NCBI RefSeq assembly: GCF_031180975.1
Contig: NZ_JAPSLI010000001.1
Span: forward strand, 177,521-241,520
From: Microbacterium sp.
GTDB lineage: Bacteria > Actinomycetota > Actinomycetes > Actinomycetales > Microbacteriaceae
DNA: 64,000 nucleotides
Reading direction: 5' to 3'
Shown in pieces: positions 35,011 through 43,696 of this stretch. A program made the position numbers and the translations under genes. The notes beneath the pieces were generated by a model. That model was not told the DNA's origin, did not search any database, and saw nothing but the letters and a program-made list of their open reading frames with translations. Position 1 is the first letter of the stretch. Each line of letters begins with the position of its first letter.

Positions 35011-35086
35011 CGGCCCAGGCGCGCGGTCGAATCCCGTCAGGTCGCTCCCCGGTGGTAGCCCACCCAGACGCCAGTCGCGACGCTGA
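35011..35086 (-). promoter_or_regulatory. ZTP (pfl) riboswitch upstream of glyA-folD
   Basis: Read on the minus strand, the segment carries the pfl landmarks in order. CGCGACTGGCG (35079-35069) is followed by GGGTGG, the loop and CCACC (35055-35051), then GGGGAGCGA (35050-35042), a variable linker and GCCTGGGC (35020-35013). GGGTGG and CCACC pair to close the first helical domain. The riboswitch binds ZTP/ZMP, which accumulates when 10-formyl-tetrahydrofolate is short, and turns on one-carbon genes. The AGGAG of glyA lies about 35 bases past its 3' end. No clear poly-T terminator is visible, so the mode of control is open. Confidence 0.92.
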
Positions 35087-35181
35087 AAGCATAGCGGATC
35101 GGCCTTCGCACCGACCATCGTGAGACGACGCCTGTGGCACTCTGAGAGGACCCGCACTCCGCCGACCATCGAGGAGCACCG

Positions 35182-36354
35182 ATGAGCGCGACCACCGACG
35201 CCCGCGGTTCGCGGGTCATCCACTCCGCCCGTCTCGTCGAGGCGGACGGCCTCGTCGAAGACGCCTGGGTGCGCTTCGAGGACGGCATCGTCGCCGCGCG
35301 CGGCACGGGTTCGGACTGGACGCCCGCCGACGAGGTGGTCGACGCCGCCGCCGTCGCCGGCGAGGACGCGCTGCTCACCCCCGGCTTCATCGACATCCAC
35401 GGTCACGGCGGCGCCGGCGCTGCCTTCGACGACGGAGCGGATGCCATTCGCACCGCCCGCGCCATGCATCGCGATCACGGCACCACCCGCGCGGTCGTGT
35501 CGCTGGTCACCGGCACCATCGACGCGCTCGCCCGCAGCGTCGCCGACATCGCCGAGCTGATGCGCACCGATCACGACGTCCTGGGCAGTCACCTCGAGGG
35601 GCCGTTCCTCGACCCCGGTCACCACGGCGCGCACGAGCCCACCCTGCTGCGGCATCCGGTCGCGGCCGACGTCGCCCGGCTGCTGGAGGCGGGCGACGGC
35701 ACGATCCGGCAGGTCACCATCGCCCCCGAGCTGCCCGGCGGCATCGAGGCGGTGCGAATGATCGTCGACGCCGGGGCCGCCGCCGCCGTCGGTCACACCG
35801 ATGCGGATGCCGCGGTCGCGCGCGCCGCGTTCGAGGCGGGTGCGTCCATCCTGACGCACGCCTTCAACGCCATGAACGGCATCCACCACCGCGCGCCGGG
35901 CCCCGTGCTCACCGCCGCCGCCGACCACCGCGTCGTGCTGGAGGCCATCGCCGACAACATCCACCTCGACCCTCGGGTGATCAAGCTGCTGTTCGACATC
36001 GCGCCGAGGCGCGTAGCGCTCATCACCGACGCCATGGCGGCCGCCGGAAGCGCGGACGGGCATTACGACCTGGGCGCGGTGAAGGTGACCGTGAAGGACG
36101 GCGTGGCCCGGGCCGACGACACCGGCTCGATCGCGGGTTCGACACTGACGCAGGATGTCGCACTGCGACGCGCCGTCGAGGCCGGAGTGGACCTGGTCGA
36201 GGCGGTCGGCGCGCTCACCGCCACCCCGGCGGAAGCGATCGGGTTCCAGCGCTCGCTGGGGCGGCTGCAGCCCGGGTTCATCGCGGATGCCGTCGTGCTG
36301 GACGCTGCGCTCGACGTCCGCGGCGTGTGGGTCGGCACGGCTCCGACCCGCTGA
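35182..36354 (+). CDS. nagA: N-acetylglucosamine-6-phosphate deacetylase
   Basis: A 390-residue amidohydrolase-fold enzyme. The metal site is suggested by TPGFIDIHGHGG, HLEGPFLDPGHHGAH with the conserved Glu, VGHTDAD and THAFNAMNG. The C-terminal DAMAAAGSADG includes the catalytic Asp. It produces glucosamine-6-phosphate and acetate; nagB, for the next step, lies 5 kb away on the opposite strand. The start at 35182 follows GAGGAG. A GC-rich hairpin ends the gene. Confidence 0.93.
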   Translation: MSATTDARGSRVIHSARLVEADGLVEDAWVRFEDGIVAARGTGSDWTPADEVVDAAAVAGEDALLTPGFIDIHGHGGAGAAFDDGADAIRTARAMHRDHGTTRAVVSLVTGTIDALARSVADIAELMRTDHDVLGSHLEGPFLDPGHHGAHEPTLLRHPVAADVARLLEAGDGTIRQVTIAPELPGGIEAVRMIVDAGAAAAVGHTDADAAVARAAFEAGASILTHAFNAMNGIHHRAPGPVLTAAADHRVVLEAIADNIHLDPRVIKLLFDIAPRRVALITDAMAAAGSADGHYDLGAVKVTVKDGVARADDTGSIAGSTLTQDVALRRAVEAGVDLVEAVGALTATPAEAIGFQRSLGRLQPGFIADAVVLDAALDVRGVWVGTAPTR

Positions 36355-36367
36355 GAACCAGGGGACC

Positions 36368-36397
36368 GGGCCGCCGCGCTCCCCAGCGCGGCGGCCC
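36368..36397 (+). terminator. Terminator hairpin after nagA
   Basis: GGGCCGCCGCGCT (36368-36380) and its perfect complement at 36385-36397 form a 13-bp stem with a CCCC loop, 14 bases past the nagA stop. The T-tract is weak, as usual in GC-rich actinobacteria. Confidence 0.8.
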
Positions 36398-36754
36398 CTC
36401 ACTGCAGCGTCCCCAGACTTGGGGAGCCGGCGGGCCCCGGCACTCCTCCCCCGAGGCGCCGGAGCCCGCCCGAACCGATTGCGATCCGGCCCGACGCGAC
36501 CGCCCCCCGGTGGCGCATCAGGACCGCTCCATGGGATGAGACGACGGCGCACCCGATTCATTACGCGGAATCGGCAGAAAGTTTTCGCCCAGCCGTGGGA
36601 CCGCTCCCGCGAGTTGTCCACAACACTGGCCACAGACGCCGATTTGGGTTGAGAATGGACGAGGCGCGTAACGGATCGAGCGTTCATGCGTCTCACCCCC
36701 AGGGGACACACCCCAGCGCGGACGGGACGGCGCCGAAGAGAGCGAAGGTTTACC
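36398..36754. other. Non-coding stretch between nagA and the sigma-factor gene
   Basis: About 360 bases without a convincing gene. It holds a second hairpin (36429-36441 with 36458-36470, 12 of 13 pairs) and one DnaA-box-like TTGTCCACA at 36614-36622. It becomes AT-richer around 36550-36660, where a promoter of the sigma gene is likely. A single DnaA box with no AT-rich unwinding region and no dnaA or dnaN nearby does not make an origin. Confidence 0.6.
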
Positions 36755-38899
36755 GTGCACCACGAGAGCACCGGAGAATCGGCATGCGCAGACGCCGATC
36801 TCGTTCTCCGCACCCGTTCCGGGGACGGTGAGGCCTTCAGCGAACTGTGGCGCCGCCACTACGCGTCCGGAATGGCTGTGGCCCGCTCGATCACGTCATC
36901 GATCGACCCCGATGACCTGGTACAGGAGGCGTACACCCGGATCTACCAGGCGATCCTCAAGGGCGGCGGTCCGAACGGCTCCTTCCGTGCGTACCTGTTC
37001 ACCAGCATCCGCAACACGGCCGCGGCGTGGGGCCGCAGCCGGCGCGAGACCGCGCTCGACGACCTGGACGCGGTCGCCGACCCGGACAGCACGGATGCCG
37101 CTGCCGAGGAGGCGCTGGATCGCGGGCTCACCGCACAGGCCTTCCGCAGCCTGCCGTCGCGCTGGCAGGAGGTGCTCTGGTACTCCGAGATCGAGGGCAT
37201 GAAGCCCGCCGAGATCGCACCGCTGCTGGGCATGAAGGCGGGTGCCGTTTCCCAGTTGGCGTTCCGTGCCAGGGAGGGCCTGCGCGAAGCCTGGATCCAG
37301 GCTCATCTGCGCAGCGCCGCCCCCGACTCCGAGTGCCACTGGAGCATCGAGCACCTCGGCGCCTACGCACGGGGCAACCTCGGAACACGCGATCTGAAGC
37401 GTCTGGAGCAGCACCTCGACGAGTGCGCGCGCTGCCTGATCGTCGCCGCCGAGGCGAAGGACGTCTCGAACCGGCTCGCCCTCGTACTGCTTCCCCTCGT
37501 CCTCGGTGTCACGGGCGCCAGCGGATACCTGGCCACCCTGCAGGGCGGCGGCACCCCCGTGGTCGCTCTCGCCGCGATGCCGTCGACCGTCATGGACGGC
37601 GCCGTGGTGGTCAACGGCGCCATCGGCACGACGGGCTCGATCGGGGTGCTCACCGGCGCTGCGACCGGGACGGGCGGAGCGACCGGATCGTCGAGCGGCG
37701 GATCATCCGGCGGCGGCGTGAGCGGCATCGGCGCGCTCGTCGGCGCGGGCACGGCGGCGCTGGTCGTCGCCGGCGCCGTGGCGGCGGCCGCCGTGCTGCC
37801 CGGCATGCTGCACACGGCGCCCGCCACCTCCCAGCCGAGCGCGGCCGAGTCCGATGCCTCGTCGATCGCCACCGAGGTGGCCCCCGACGCGTCGATGTTG
37901 CGGGAGCAGCCGATCACGATCGACGTCGGCGAGGAGGCGCCGGCACCACCGGATGCCGCGGAGCCGCCCGCCGCGCCGAAGCCGGTGCCCCTCCCCGAGG
38001 AGGCGGTGGTCGTGCCGCCCGCGCCCGTCCAAATCGAACCACCCGCCGACTCCGTCGACGCGGACGAGCCGGTCGCACCCGAGGAGCCGGGCGAGTCCGA
38101 GGAGCCCGTCGAGCCCGAAGATCCTGCAGACCCGGAGGATCCCCCTGCCGATCCGGAGGAGCCGGGCGGGTCCGAGGAGCCCGTCGAACCCGAAGAGCCC
38201 GTCGAGCCCGAGGAGCCGCAGGAGCCGGTCGACCCCGAGGAGCCGGCCGTGCTGCCGGAGGGGCGCCCCGCGATCGCGGACACCGAGAGCTCGTGCGTCG
38301 TCGACGCCGGGCACCCGCTCGGGATCGTGCGCCTCACGCTGACGATGTCCGGGGCTCCGGGCGCGACGGTGCGCGGCACCATCGACGGAGTGCTCACCGG
38401 CGGCGCCTCGGATTCGACGACGCTCGGCGGCGACGGCACCGGAACGCTCGAGCTGACCGCCGCCCTCGACGAGGTCGCCTTCAACTCCTGGGTCGAGTTC
38501 GTGTACGTGGCCGGCGACGAGGTGTCCGAGGCGCTGCGCGTGCGGCTGAACTCGCTCACCAAGGGTTGGCTGTGCCGCGAGGTCGCCGTGGACCCGGTCC
38601 CGGTGGACGACACCCTGCCCGTCGACGAGTCGCTCGTCACCGCCCCGGTCAGCCAAGCGGCCAAGACCGAGCCTGCCACCGCCGACGCCGTCTCCTCCCC
38701 GACCTCGGACGGCGCACCCGCCCCCGTCGCGCCGCAGACGGCACCCGCACCCGAAGAAACGACCGCCGCGGAACCGTCGTCAGAGCCGGCGCCGGCTCCC
38801 GCCGGGAACGACCCGGCAGAGGAGGCGACACCGCCCGAGATCGTCACGACGGTCGACGAGCTCGCCGGCGCCCTCCCGGACCCGCTGCCGACCGGCTGA
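36755..38899 (+). CDS. ECF-type sigma factor fused to zinc finger, membrane segment and extracytoplasmic tail
   Basis: A 714-residue multidomain regulator. Residues 17-92 are sigma region 2 (DPDDLVQEAYTRIY) and 124-180 region 4 (LPSRWQEVLWYSEIEG, then a helix-turn-helix). Residues 200-227 look like an anti-sigma zinc finger, H220-x3-C224-x2-C227. A membrane helix spans 241-262; a Gly/Ser/Ala-rich region with a second hydrophobic stretch (324-351) follows. Then come a Pro/Glu-rich stalk (395-505) and an Ig-like domain with two cysteines. Sigma and anti-sigma functions thus share one chain, resembling actinobacterial ECF groups such as ECF52. GTG at 36755 has GAAGG upstream; an ATG at 36686 has none. 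Confidence 0.85.
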   Translation: MHHESTGESACADADLVLRTRSGDGEAFSELWRRHYASGMAVARSITSSIDPDDLVQEAYTRIYQAILKGGGPNGSFRAYLFTSIRNTAAAWGRSRRETALDDLDAVADPDSTDAAAEEALDRGLTAQAFRSLPSRWQEVLWYSEIEGMKPAEIAPLLGMKAGAVSQLAFRAREGLREAWIQAHLRSAAPDSECHWSIEHLGAYARGNLGTRDLKRLEQHLDECARCLIVAAEAKDVSNRLALVLLPLVLGVTGASGYLATLQGGGTPVVALAAMPSTVMDGAVVVNGAIGTTGSIGVLTGAATGTGGATGSSSGGSSGGGVSGIGALVGAGTAALVVAGAVAAAAVLPGMLHTAPATSQPSAAESDASSIATEVAPDASMLREQPITIDVGEEAPAPPDAAEPPAAPKPVPLPEEAVVVPPAPVQIEPPADSVDADEPVAPEEPGESEEPVEPEDPADPEDPPADPEEPGGSEEPVEPEEPVEPEEPQEPVDPEEPAVLPEGRPAIADTESSCVVDAGHPLGIVRLTLTMSGAPGATVRGTIDGVLTGGASDSTTLGGDGTGTLELTAALDEVAFNSWVEFVYVAGDEVSEALRVRLNSLTKGWLCREVAVDPVPVDDTLPVDESLVTAPVSQAAKTEPATADAVSSPTSDGAPAPVAPQTAPAPEETTAAEPSSEPAPAPAGNDPAEEATPPEIVTTVDELAGALPDPLPTG

Positions 38900-39011
38900 A
38901 CCACCGGGCGGCGCGGCTGAGCCACCTGACCCAGCGCCCGGCGCGGCCGGCCCCGCGCGCGGCCCGGCCGGCCCGGCGGGCTGCCCACCGGCGCCCGAAT
39001 AGACTGGGAGC

Positions 39012-39383
39012 ATGCCCAAGGAAGCCGCCGCCGAACCGGGCGTGACCCGTCCCGCCCTCACCCCGCTCGAGATCGTCCGTGCTCTCGTGCTGGTCGTCGC
39101 CCTCGCGTCGCTCGCTCTGTGGGGCTTCACCGCGTGGCCGCTGCCCTGGAACATCGTCGCCGGGATCGGCGCGCCGGTGGTGGTGCTGCTGGTCTGGGCG
39201 CTGTTCCTCTCGCCGCGGCCCGTCCTGCACCTGCATCCCTTCCTGCGCGCCGCGGTCGAACTCCTCATCTACCTCGGCGTGACCGTCGCCTGGTGGTCGA
39301 TGGATCTGGCCTGGGCCGGCATCGCGTACGCGGTCGTCGCGATCACCACCGGTGTCGTCTCCGGCCGGCGGACACTGTCGTGA
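39012..39383 (+). CDS. YrdB/DUF2568 family membrane protein
   Basis: A 123-residue protein with four hydrophobic helices, the layout of the YrdB (DUF2568) family; PRPVLHLHPFLRAAVELLIY fits its conserved centre. Function unknown. TAGACT lies 12 bases before the ATG and could be a -10 box for a leaderless or short-leader transcript. Its stop overlaps the start of the oxidase gene, so they are co-translated. Confidence 0.72.
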   Translation: MPKEAAAEPGVTRPALTPLEIVRALVLVVALASLALWGFTAWPLPWNIVAGIGAPVVVLLVWALFLSPRPVLHLHPFLRAAVELLIYLGVTVAWWSMDLAWAGIAYAVVAITTGVVSGRRTLS

Positions 39384-40741
39384 GCGTCGTCGATCTGCTG
39401 CAGCAGGAACTCGGCCACATCGTCGACATGTCCGACGAAGCGCTCGAGCAGGCGCGAGCCGATCGCAGCGGGCACCGCTCGCCGGGCCGGCCGCTCGCCG
39501 TCGTGCACGCCAACACCGTGGCGGACGTGCAGGCCACCATGCGCATCGCCAGCAGCACCGCCACCCCGGTGGTGGTCCGCGGCGCCGGCACCGGCCTCGC
39601 CGGAGCGGCCAACGCCGGCCCTGGCGAGATCGTCCTCTCCACGGCCCGCATGACGCGCATCCTCGAAGTACGCCCGGAGGACCTGATCGCGGTCGTCGAG
39701 CCCGGCATCCTCAACGCCGACATGAACGCCCAGCTCGCCGACCACGGCGTGTGGTGGGCGCCAGACCCGGCGAGCCGCGCCATCTCGACGGTCGGCGGCA
39801 ACATCGCCACCGGCGCGGGCGGTCTGCTCTGTGCGAAGTACGGCGTCGTCCGCGACGCGGTGCTCGGCGTGGACATCGTGCTGGCCGACGGCCGGCTCAT
39901 GAAGCTCGGGCACCGCACGGTCAAGGGCGTGACCGGACTCGACCTGACGTCGCTGGTGATCGGTTCCGAGGGTCGACTCGGCGTGATCGTCGGAGCGACG
40001 CTGAAGCTCCGCCCGGCCGTCGAGGGCACGCCGTGCACGATCGCCGCCGACTTCGCGACGGTGCGCGACGCCGCGGCCGCGTCGTCCGCGGTGACCGCCT
40101 CGGGGGTGCAGCCGGCGATCATGGAGCTCATGGACGCCCCGTCGCTTGCGGCGGTCCACGCCCTGCTGAAACTGTCGGCACCGGCATCCGGCACCGCCCA
40201 GCTGACCATCCAGACCGACGGCCCCGCCGCCCGCGACGAGGCCGAGCGCATCGCCCAGGTGCTGCGAGACACCGGCGGCGCCGTCGTGCTCAGCGAGGAC
40301 CCCGCCGAGGGCGACCGGCTGCTGCATCTGCGCCGCTCCATGCACGCCGCGCTGGCATCGCTGGGGACGACGCTCATCGAGGACGTGGCCGTGCCGCGCA
40401 GTGCGATGGCGACGATGTTCGACGAGATCGCCCGCATCGAGCGCGACTACGGCGTGAGCATCCCGACGGTCGCGCACGCCGGCGACGGCAACCTGCACCC
40501 GAACTTCATCTTCGAGGGCGAGGTGGTGCCCGATCAGGTGTGGTCGGCGGCCGACGACCTGTTCCGTTCGGCCGTGCGACTCGGCGGCACGCTCACCGGT
40601 GAGCACGGCATCGGCGTGCTGAAGAGCCGGTGGCTGGCCGAGGAGCTGGGCGAGGACCAGTGGGAGCTGCAGCGCCGGATCGTGCAGGTGTTCGACCCGC
40701 AGGGCATCCTGAACCCCGGCAAGGTGTTCGCCGGTGCCTGA
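39380..40741 (+). CDS. FAD-linked oxidase (GlcD/D-lactate dehydrogenase family)
   Basis: A 453-residue flavoprotein. An N-terminal PCMH-type FAD domain shows VVVRGAGTGLAGAANAG and STVGGNIATGAGGLLCAKYG. A C-terminal FAD-oxidase domain ends with HAGDGNLHPNF, GEHGIGVLKSRWL and DPQGILNPGKVF. Members oxidise 2-hydroxy acids such as glycolate or D-lactate; no GlcE or GlcF genes are present, so a D-lactate or other 2-hydroxyacid dehydrogenase is more likely than a glycolate oxidase complex. GTG at 39380 overlaps the previous stop. Confidence 0.86.
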   Translation: MSVVDLLQQELGHIVDMSDEALEQARADRSGHRSPGRPLAVVHANTVADVQATMRIASSTATPVVVRGAGTGLAGAANAGPGEIVLSTARMTRILEVRPEDLIAVVEPGILNADMNAQLADHGVWWAPDPASRAISTVGGNIATGAGGLLCAKYGVVRDAVLGVDIVLADGRLMKLGHRTVKGVTGLDLTSLVIGSEGRLGVIVGATLKLRPAVEGTPCTIAADFATVRDAAAASSAVTASGVQPAIMELMDAPSLAAVHALLKLSAPASGTAQLTIQTDGPAARDEAERIAQVLRDTGGAVVLSEDPAEGDRLLHLRRSMHAALASLGTTLIEDVAVPRSAMATMFDEIARIERDYGVSIPTVAHAGDGNLHPNFIFEGEVVPDQVWSAADDLFRSAVRLGGTLTGEHGIGVLKSRWLAEELGEDQWELQRRIVQVFDPQGILNPGKVFAGA

Positions 40742-41129
40742 CATCCACGTCAGCGCCGCCGTCGTGGTGGACGGGGAGGGGCGCGCCCTGGTCGTACGCA
40801 AGCAGGGCACCACCCGCTTCATGCAGCCGGGCGGCAAGCCGGAACCCGGCGAGAGCCCGGCGCAGACGCTGGTGCGCGAACTCGAGGAGGAGCTCGCCCT
40901 GCGGGTCTCCGAGTCGGACCTGGAACCGCTCGGCACATTCGTGTCCGCGGCGGCGAACGAGGCCGATCACCGGGTGATTGCGACCGCGTTCGCGCTGCGC
41001 GCGGAGCCTCAGGACGTCACGGTGCAGGCGGAGCTCGCAGAACTGCGCTGGCTGGCACCCGGCGACTGGGATGCCGTGCCGCTCGCGCCGCTGAGCGAGG
41101 AGCACCTGCTGCCGATCGCGTGGGGCTGA
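40734..41129 (+). CDS. Nudix hydrolase
   Basis: A 131-residue protein with the Nudix box near residues 34-56: G34, E40, R48-E49 and E52-E53 fit Gx5Ex7REUxEExGU, with the last Gly replaced by Ala55. Nudix enzymes hydrolyse nucleoside diphosphates linked to another group, often damaged nucleotides. Start overlaps the oxidase end by eight bases. Substrate unknown. Confidence 0.88.
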   Translation: MPDIHVSAAVVVDGEGRALVVRKQGTTRFMQPGGKPEPGESPAQTLVRELEEELALRVSESDLEPLGTFVSAAANEADHRVIATAFALRAEPQDVTVQAELAELRWLAPGDWDAVPLAPLSEEHLLPIAWG

Positions 41130-41139
41130 GCGGCGGGGG

Positions 41140-41919
41140 CTAGATCCCCTGCCAGGCGGGCTTGTTCGCGAACGTGTACCGGTAGTAGTCGGCGAGTTCC
41201 AGTCGCGACGCGGCCGCCTCGTCGACCACCACGGTGACGTGCGGGTGCAGCTGGATGGCGGATGCCGGGAGCATCGAGCTCAGGGGACCTTCGACGGCGC
41301 CGGCGACCGCCTGCGCCTTCCCCTCGCCGAAGGCGAGCAGCACCAGGTGCCGGGCCCGCAGGATCGTGCCGAGGCCCTGCGTGATGCAGTGCCGGGGCAC
41401 CTCGTCGAGCGACGCGAAGAAGCGGGCGTTGTCGCGCCGGGTCTGCTCGGTGAGGGTCTTCACCCGGGTGGTCGACGCGAAGGACGAGCCCGGCTCGTTG
41501 AAGCCGATGTGCCCCGTGGTGCCGATGCCGAGGAGCTGCAGATCCACCCCGCCGGCGCCGAGGATCGCCTGCTCGTAGTCGTCGCCGGCGCGCTCGATGG
41601 TCTCCTCGGCGCCGTTCGGCACCTGGATCAGCGCCGGGTCCAGCCCGAGCGGTTCGACGACCTCCCGCGTGATCACCGACCGGTAGCTCTCCGGGTGCGC
41701 GGGGTCCAGGCCGACGTACTCGTCGAGCGCGAAGCCGCGCACGTGCGACACGTCGCGGCCGGCCAGCCGCTCGCGCAGCGCCTGGTAGACCGGGGTCGGC
41801 GTGGAACCGGTGGCGAGCCCCAGCACCGGGTCCGGCTTGGATTCGATCAGCCGGACCATCTCGTCCGCCACCAGTGCACCCGCTGCGTCCTTGTTCTCAA
41901 CGATGACGACTTCGGCCAT
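41140..41919 (-). CDS. nagB: Glucosamine-6-phosphate deaminase
   Basis: A 259-residue enzyme turning glucosamine-6-phosphate into fructose-6-phosphate and ammonia. LATGSTPTPVY is the phosphate loop and D66 (DEYVG), H137 and E142 (GHIGFNEPG) correspond to E. coli D72, H143 and E148. The residue at the position of E. coli D141 is Thr135 here. It lacks the C-terminal allosteric extension of the E. coli enzyme. The ATG at 41919 has AAGGAG upstream. It completes the amino-sugar route begun by nagA. Confidence 0.93.
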   Translation of the reverse strand: MAEVVIVENKDAAGALVADEMVRLIESKPDPVLGLATGSTPTPVYQALRERLAGRDVSHVRGFALDEYVGLDPAHPESYRSVITREVVEPLGLDPALIQVPNGAEETIERAGDDYEQAILGAGGVDLQLLGIGTTGHIGFNEPGSSFASTTRVKTLTEQTRRDNARFFASLDEVPRHCITQGLGTILRARHLVLLAFGEGKAQAVAGAVEGPLSSMLPASAIQLHPHVTVVVDEAAASRLELADYYRYTFANKPAWQGI

Positions 41920-42075
41920 GAGCGGGCGAGCTCCTTCTCTGAGCGGCTGCACTGAGCGACTTCTGACAGCGGGCGGATGCCATGCGCCGGCGCGCACGCC
42001 CCCCGGTGCCGTCCGGACCGGGGGCACCGGTTCGATTCTGTCAGCAACCCGCGCCCACCATCGGGCCAGAGGCGG

Positions 42076-42092
42076 GTTACCGAAACGTTACG
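42076..42092. promoter_or_regulatory. Direct repeat GTTACC-N5-GTTACG; candidate MtrA site
   Basis: Two hexamers with an 11-base period (GTTACC at 42076 and GTTACG at 42087) lie 99 bases before the L,D-transpeptidase start and about 55 bases before a likely -10 box TACCAT (42146-42151). MtrA, an actinobacterial response regulator of cell-wall genes, binds direct repeats of this kind. The target gene fits, but the site is inferred from the pattern alone. Confidence 0.4.
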
Positions 42093-42190
42093 GTGTTCCC
42101 GGCGTTCCCAGGGCGGAACGCGGGCTGGCGCGACGTCCGATCCCGTACCATGAATTGACATCGTCACGTTGATCATTGGGGGGTGAGTCC

Positions 42191-43660
42191 GTGACCGATC
42201 TGATCTCCGGACCGGGCACCGACCAGAACACCACGCGTGTTCTGCCAGTCACGGGTTCCGTCGACCCCACGCCACCGGGCGATCAGCCCCTCGAGTGGGC
42301 TCCCATCGAGCCCGCGCCGAAGAAGCGCCGCGTCGGCCTGTGGGTGGGCCTCGCGGCGGGCGCGCTGCTGCTCGCCGCGGCCGGTGCGTCGACGATCCTG
42401 ATCGCTCCCGGCACCACCATCGCCGGAGTGCCGGTCGGCTGGATGACGCCGGCGATGGCGGCCGAGGCCGTCAGTGCCCGTCTCGCAGCCACGGAGGTCG
42501 AGTTGACCGGCGCCGGCGACGGCACGGTGATCACCGGCGCCGACCTGGGCGCGAGCGTCGAGGCGACGGAACTCGCCGAGAAGGCGTTCGCCGACCGCCC
42601 GATGTGGAACCTCGGCACCTGGATGGGCGACCCGATCGCCGCGCCGGTCGCGCTGGACCCCGAGGCTGCGGAGCGCACGCTGAAGTCCGCCGTGCCGGGC
42701 AGCTACATCGACCCGGTCGACGCGAGTGTCGTCTTCGACGCCGCTGGCGGCAGCTACACGGTCACCCCCGCCGAGCCCGGCTCGGGCATCTCCGTCGATG
42801 AGCTCGCCACGGCGTTCACCGCCGCGAGCGAGAAGGGTGACACGTCGTTCGCGTTCTCCGCGGATGCCGCGCCCGTCGAGGCCGACATCACGACCGAGGA
42901 GGCCACCGCCACAGTCGACCAGCTCAACGGCATGCTCTCCACGATGGGCTTCTACGTCGGCGAGGAGCGCACGGTACCGGTGGCGCCCGCCGTCGCCGCG
43001 AGCTGGCTGACCGTCGAGCCCGTCGACGGTGAACTGAAGTTCTCCGCCGACCCGACCGCGATCCAGGCGGTCGTGGACACGCTGCCGCAACTGGTCAACC
43101 GCGAGGTCGTGAACGCCACGACCATCGTCGATTCCGCCGGCACCGTGCTCAAGGCGCTCACCGAGGGCAAGGACGGACGCGTCCTCGGAGACACGTCGGA
43201 TGTCGCGTCCGAGTTCGCCGAGAAGCTGGGCGGGGGCGAGGCCGCGTTCCAGCTGCCGGTCACGTCCACCCCGTTCGAGACCACCGCCCTGTTCCGCCGG
43301 ATCGAGGTCGACCTCAGCGAGCAGCGCACGTACCTCTACGAGAACGAGAAGCTCGTGAAGTCGTGGGCGATCTCGTCGGGCAAGTTCGGCTCGGACACCG
43401 ACCAGGGCCGCTTCAAGATCTACGCCCAGCTGCGCTCGCAGAACATGGGCCGCCCCGACACCACGAAGGCGCCGTTCTACTACACGCCGAACGTCCCGTA
43501 CGTGTCGTACTACAACGGCGACGAAGCCCTGCACGGCGCGTACTGGCACAGCAACTGGGGCACGCGCATGAGCCACGGCTGCGTCAACATGCCGGTCGAC
43601 GCGGCGAAGTACGTGTTCGACTGGGCCACCAAGGGCACCGAGGTCTGGGTCCACAGCTGA
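42191..43660 (+). CDS. L,D-transpeptidase with YkuD domain, membrane-anchored
   Basis: A 489-residue cell-wall enzyme. It has a cytoplasmic Pro-rich N-terminus, one membrane helix (48-71) and a long extracytoplasmic part with repeated Ala-rich modules (the YkuD-associated peptidoglycan-binding type). The catalytic YkuD domain ends the protein: HSNWGTRMSHGCVNM with nucleophile C464. It forms 3-3 cross-links in peptidoglycan or anchors proteins to it. GTG at 42191 follows GGGGGG with eight-base spacing; an upstream TTG is unlikely. Confidence 0.9.
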   Translation: MTDLISGPGTDQNTTRVLPVTGSVDPTPPGDQPLEWAPIEPAPKKRRVGLWVGLAAGALLLAAAGASTILIAPGTTIAGVPVGWMTPAMAAEAVSARLAATEVELTGAGDGTVITGADLGASVEATELAEKAFADRPMWNLGTWMGDPIAAPVALDPEAAERTLKSAVPGSYIDPVDASVVFDAAGGSYTVTPAEPGSGISVDELATAFTAASEKGDTSFAFSADAAPVEADITTEEATATVDQLNGMLSTMGFYVGEERTVPVAPAVAASWLTVEPVDGELKFSADPTAIQAVVDTLPQLVNREVVNATTIVDSAGTVLKALTEGKDGRVLGDTSDVASEFAEKLGGGEAAFQLPVTSTPFETTALFRRIEVDLSEQRTYLYENEKLVKSWAISSGKFGSDTDQGRFKIYAQLRSQNMGRPDTTKAPFYYTPNVPYVSYYNGDEALHGAYWHSNWGTRMSHGCVNMPVDAAKYVFDWATKGTEVWVHS

Positions 43661-43696
43661 GTCGCGCCGACGCGCGTCACCTGCACCGGGACAGCG

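Noticed and set aside
36614..36622. Replication origin at a DnaA-box-like word
   Set aside because: Only one box, no AT-rich unwinding region and no dnaA, dnaN or parAB genes nearby.
36686..36754. Upstream ATG for the sigma-fusion gene
   Set aside because: No ribosome site precedes it and the added residues are a basic run without homology; GTG at 36755 has GAAGG at good spacing.
35005..36813. A 602-codon minus-strand frame over nagA and the following spacer
   Set aside because: No recognisable domain, antisense to a well-supported enzyme gene and crossing its terminator hairpin.
37363..38988. Ser/Gly-rich minus-strand frame opposite the sigma-fusion tail
   Set aside because: It merely reflects the repeated Pro/Glu codons of the stalk read backwards.
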